Virus record (IMG/VR): IMGVR_UViG_3300005262_000015
Coordinates: 1 to 23,837 of that record
Source of the DNA: a virus
Length of the DNA: 23,837 nucleotides
Direction: 5' to 3' (one strand)
Part shown: positions 21,327 to 23,837 of the stretch, one piece after another
How positions within the stretch are numbered: the stretch's first letter is position 1
Layout: the number at the start of each line of letters is the position of its first letter
The notes under the pieces: generated by a model
What the model saw: only the letters and a program-made list of their open reading frames with translations
The model's database searches: none
What the model was told of the DNA's origin: nothing
Position numbers and translations under genes: made by a program

Positions 21327-21734
21327 ATGACCTGGAATGAACGCGCGCTGATAGAGTATGAATTCAACTACGGTAAGCTCCAGCGTAAGGCGGTAGCTCG
21401 ACTAGGTTTTCCCGAGCGCGATGAAACGTATGAGGACGAATGGGCTTGTTCATTTCAGATCGAGGGGTTCAAAGACAGTAGAGTTCGTCGAGCTCGAGGG
21501 GTGGATGGACTTCAGGCCCTGACAATCGCGAGTATGGCTGTTCGCGCGTCGCTTGACCGTTTGAAGATGATCAAATTCGAGAAAGAGTCTTACGAAGTCG
21601 TTTTTCCACGATATTTGCCGTTCTGCTTCGGTGTCGACTTTCATCGTCAGCTATGTCGGATGGTGGACGAGTGCGTGACGCAGAAGAAGAGACAGATTTC
21701 CAGGCTGCGTCGTCAGAGAAAGTCCCGCTCATAA
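21327..21734 (+). CDS. DUF6968-like small protein, candidate immunity
   Basis: 135 residues from ATG 21327. The middle reads EDEWACSFQIEGFKDSRVRR followed by GVDGLQALTIASMAVRASL; the 'W-x-C-x-F/Y-x-I-x-G ... GvD-x-lQAL' pattern is that of DUF6968 proteins, small cytoplasmic proteins often placed beside toxin genes. The end is Arg/Lys-rich. Only a weak ribosome site is visible. It follows the Cys-rich cargo gene within the same inserted cassette, so it is its likely immunity partner. Its AT content is higher than that of the phage core genes. Confidence 0.65.
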   Translation: MTWNERALIEYEFNYGKLQRKAVARLGFPERDETYEDEWACSFQIEGFKDSRVRRARGVDGLQALTIASMAVRASLDRLKMIKFEKESYEVVFPRYLPFCFGVDFHRQLCRMVDECVTQKKRQISRLRRQRKSRS

Positions 21735-22052
21735 GCTGATATCAAACTGCTGGCTCGCATGTCCCGTTTGCGCGCGTAGCGCGAGCGGCATTCCTTTACT
21801 CACGTGCGGAAGCGAGCGGTGAATGATCGGAAGCTACGAAGGCTCCGTCGTTCAGCGTTTGCCTGTTGCGATCTCAAAGATCACATCTCCAAGCCGAGGA
21901 TCCTTGCCGCAGGTCTGGCAAGTCGATGGCGGCTGATCCGGTTCACGTTGAGGAAATGGCGAGCCGCGTTGCGAGCCGTGGCTCCTGGAACCGCCGAACA
22001 GGAGCGGCACGCGCGCATTTTGGCGCGCACACTTTCGAAATAGGATCAAAAG
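21735..22052 (+). other. non-coding right part of the inserted cassette
   Basis: I see no gene here. An 80-codon Arg-rich frame (21804-22043) has no start signal and no protein-like pattern. A 6-bp hairpin, GCGCGC / GCGCGC around an ATTTTG loop, lies at 22011-22028 without a T run. The last 12 bases supply a new ribosome site (AGGA at 22042-22045) for the tail gene at 22053. Confidence 0.5.
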
Positions 22053-23525
22053 ATGCCACTGCTTGCCTACGGCGAATATCGCCCTGACGTCAGCGACTAC
22101 GAAGGCCAGGCTTCGCGCAACATCCTCAACGTCATTCCGCGCGGCGACGGCTACGGGCCTTTTCCTTCCTTCTCCGCGTACACGTCCGCGCTGCCAGCAC
22201 CGTGCCGCGGCGCCTTCTATGCGCTGAAATCCGACGGCACCGTCATCACCTTTGCCGGCACGGGCACCAAGCTCTACCGCCTCAACAACATCGACTTCAC
22301 CTGGGTCGATGTCTCCAAGGCAGGCGCCTCCTATTCGGCGCTTTCGGCGACTGCACAATGGCAGTTTGCCCAGACTGGTAACTTCGTATTCGCGACGCAA
22401 GCCAACGCGGTGCTGCAGGTCTTCGATCTCTCATCGTCGACGGCCTTTAGCGACGCATTGGGGGCGCCGCCGCAGGCCGCCTATATCAGCGTGGTCGGAC
22501 GCTTCCTGGTGCTGTCGGGGCTGCTCTCGACTCCGTACCGGATCCAGTGGTCCGGCCTGAACAACTTCAATGCGGTGGACAGCTGGACCAGCGGCATCAA
22601 GTCGTCGGACTTCCAGGACTTCCCGGACGGCGGCATCGTTCGCGGCGTCGCCGGCGGCGAATCCGGCATCGTGTTCCAGGACCAGGCGATCCGGCGCATG
22701 TCCTATGTCCCGGGCTCGCCGATCATCTTCCAGATCGATCGCATCACGCAGGACAAGGGCCTCTACGCGCCGTACTCGATCATCCGCGCTGGCGAGCGCA
22801 TCTTCTTCTACGCCGGCCAGGGCTTTCACAAGATCGAGCCGGGCGGCGTGCCGCAGCAGATCGGCCGCGAGAAGGTCGATCGCAGCTTCCTCGCCGATCT
22901 CGACAAGGGCAATCTTCAGCTCTTCATGGGCGCGGCCGACCCGCGCTCGACGCGGGTCTACTGGGCCTACAAGTCGGTGTCCGGAACGGTCGGGACCTAC
23001 GACAAGCTGCTCGGCTACGACTTCCTGCTCGACCGCTTCTTCCCGGTCGCGGTGACGGGCGAGTATCTGCTCGGTATCTCGCAGACCGGACTGACACTGG
23101 AGAATCTCGACAGCATCTCCTCGTCGCTGGATGCGCTGACCTTGAGCCTCGATGCTTACGCGACCGCTGTGCAGCCCGAGATCGCGCAGTTCTCGAATGC
23201 TCATGTGCTCGGGTTCTTCCGTGGCCCGAGTCTGGAAGCGACGCTGGAGAGCGCGGAGCAGGGCACCGACGACAACCGTATCACCATCCGCGGCTTCCGC
23301 CCGATCACCGATGCGGCGACGTTGTTCGGCTCGGTGTCCTGGCGCGACACGCCGGCGGCAGCGGCAACACCCGGCGCGGAGGTGCTGGTCAATGCCCGGA
23401 CCGGCCGCTGCGATATCCGGCGTGACACCCGTTATTCGCGCTTCAAGGTCCGTATCCCCGCCGCGACGAACTGGTCGTTCTGCGCCGGCCTCGTTCCCGA
23501 TCTCACACCGAACGGCACACTATGA
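22053..23525 (+). CDS. tail protein, probable nozzle/packaged-DNA stabilisation type
   Basis: 490 residues, beta-rich throughout. Recognised from LLAYGEYRPDVSDYEGQAS and NILNVIPRGDGYGPFPSFS at the start and the repeating strand pairs with IVFQDQAIRRMSYVPG, AGERIFFYAGQGFHKIEPG and ADPRSTRVYWAYKS. These look like the short-tail nozzle or P22 gp10-type packaged-DNA stabilisation proteins of SU10/P22-like phages, a beta-propeller fold that closes the head. The name is family-level only. It begins with a 61-bp stretch also present 1.6 kb upstream. The stop overlaps the next gene (ATGA at 23522). Confidence 0.7.
   Translation: MPLLAYGEYRPDVSDYEGQASRNILNVIPRGDGYGPFPSFSAYTSALPAPCRGAFYALKSDGTVITFAGTGTKLYRLNNIDFTWVDVSKAGASYSALSATAQWQFAQTGNFVFATQANAVLQVFDLSSSTAFSDALGAPPQAAYISVVGRFLVLSGLLSTPYRIQWSGLNNFNAVDSWTSGIKSSDFQDFPDGGIVRGVAGGESGIVFQDQAIRRMSYVPGSPIIFQIDRITQDKGLYAPYSIIRAGERIFFYAGQGFHKIEPGGVPQQIGREKVDRSFLADLDKGNLQLFMGAADPRSTRVYWAYKSVSGTVGTYDKLLGYDFLLDRFFPVAVTGEYLLGISQTGLTLENLDSISSSLDALTLSLDAYATAVQPEIAQFSNAHVLGFFRGPSLEATLESAEQGTDDNRITIRGFRPITDAATLFGSVSWRDTPAAAATPGAEVLVNARTGRCDIRRDTRYSRFKVRIPAATNWSFCAGLVPDLTPNGTL
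22055..22115 (+). repeat. 61-bp direct repeat, right copy (functional start of tail gene)
   Basis: Right copy of the repeat at 20478-20538; it lies within the first 21 codons of the intact tail gene. The two copies diverge on the base after the shared CAGGCTTCG. Perfect identity after an otherwise unrelated 1.5-kb insert implies a recent event. Confidence 0.95.
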
Positions 23526-23836
23526 CGGCTTACGTCCCGGGCATCACGGAGACCGATCTCAAGAAGATCGTGCTCGCGATCCAGCAGCTCGCCGCCGGCC
23601 GGTCGAACGCTGTCGGCAGCGTGACGCTGGCTGTGGGCGCATCGAGCACGACGGTGACGACAGCAAATTGCGCGGCGGGATCGGTGCCGATCCTGGTGCC
23701 GGCGTCCGCGAATGCGGCGGCGGAGGTCGGTAACGGGACGATGTATGTGAGCGCGGTCGCGAACGGCGCGTTCACGATCGCACATGCGAACTCCGCGACG
23801 ACGGGGCGGGTGTTCTTGTGGGCGGTGGTGGGGTGA
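23522..23836 (+). CDS. small phage structural protein
   Basis: 104 residues. It begins with a short helix (ETDLKKIVLAIQQLAAGRSN) and continues as beta-rich Ala/Thr/Val strands (GSVTLAVGASSTTVTTANCA, NGAFTIAHANSATTGRVFLW). Such proteins follow the nozzle gene in related prophages as I recall; possibly a fibre or tail-spike attachment subunit. The ATGA overlap shows co-translation with the gene before it. Confidence 0.65.
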   Translation: MTAYVPGITETDLKKIVLAIQQLAAGRSNAVGSVTLAVGASSTTVTTANCAAGSVPILVPASANAAAEVGNGTMYVSAVANGAFTIAHANSATTGRVFLWAVVG

Positions 23837-23837
23837 G

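Noticed and set aside
21804-22043. 79-codon plus-strand frame before the tail gene
   Set aside because: Arg-rich, GTG start without ribosome site, no recognisable pattern; ends just before the real tail gene start.
22431-23204. 257-codon minus-strand frame
   Set aside because: Antisense shadow of the tail nozzle-like gene, with no family pattern.
1-23837. CRISPR array, tRNA or rRNA gene, insertion sequence
   Set aside because: No regularly spaced repeats, no cloverleaf-like or TTCRANYC-type segment found by eye, no transposase-like frame or terminal inverted repeats. The repeats present are portal/leader copies and the 61-bp pair.

Overview
The window is one long plus-strand stretch of a GC-rich prophage. 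Codon usage and the structural gene types point to an alphaproteobacterial host, most likely Bradyrhizobium or a close relative; this host call rests on memory of similar phages, not on a search. The recognisable structural genes are those of a short-tailed phage of the SU10/P22-like portal type: portal (5'-truncated here), a small conserved protein, an SU10/DUF5309-type major capsid protein, two small capsid-proximal proteins, a connector/adaptor, fibre-like proteins and a large tail (nozzle/DNA-stabilisation-like) protein. No terminase, integrase, repressor or lysis gene is visible.

Layout. 1-3163: an M23 peptidase with a lipoprotein, and a large proline-rich protein with a small membrane protein; a sliver of portal gene lies between them. 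3429-5090: the portal gene. 5083-12000: a run of cargo cassettes separated by decayed copies of the portal gene. Three of them start with nearly the same leader, MADYSLVPVEHQPDFENV, followed by a Gln/Pro/Ala linker and then an unrelated C-terminal domain (ADP-ribosyltransferase-like; unknown; CHAP/NlpC-P60-like amidase). Each is followed by one or more small genes that look like immunity proteins. Relics of further toxin or immunity genes (SUKH-like, DUF6883-like plus DUF4926-like) fill the gaps. 12024: a phage core gene. 12415-15276: a secreted propeller-like protein, a second M23 peptidase and a secreted ClpP-fold protein. 15582-20476: capsid and tail genes in tight order. 20539-22052: another cargo cassette (Cys-rich putative toxin plus DUF6968-like protein), flanked by a perfect 61-bp direct repeat of the start of the next tail gene. 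22053-23836: the tail genes resume.

How it fits together. The cargo genes look like a polymorphic-toxin locus built into a phage structural operon: constant leader, variable toxin, cognate immunity. Boundary pieces of structural genes (portal 3' end plus leader, or the 5' end of a tail gene) are duplicated at each junction, as expected if cassettes entered by homologous recombination at conserved structural genes. Immunity candidates match the presumed site of toxin action: secreted or lipid-anchored partners follow cell-wall enzymes, and cytoplasmic-looking partners follow the ADP-ribosyltransferase-like protein. That the leader marks cargo for the virion, and that the small genes give immunity, are inferences. 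The truncated portal suggests either a defective element or one whose intact portal lies outside the window.
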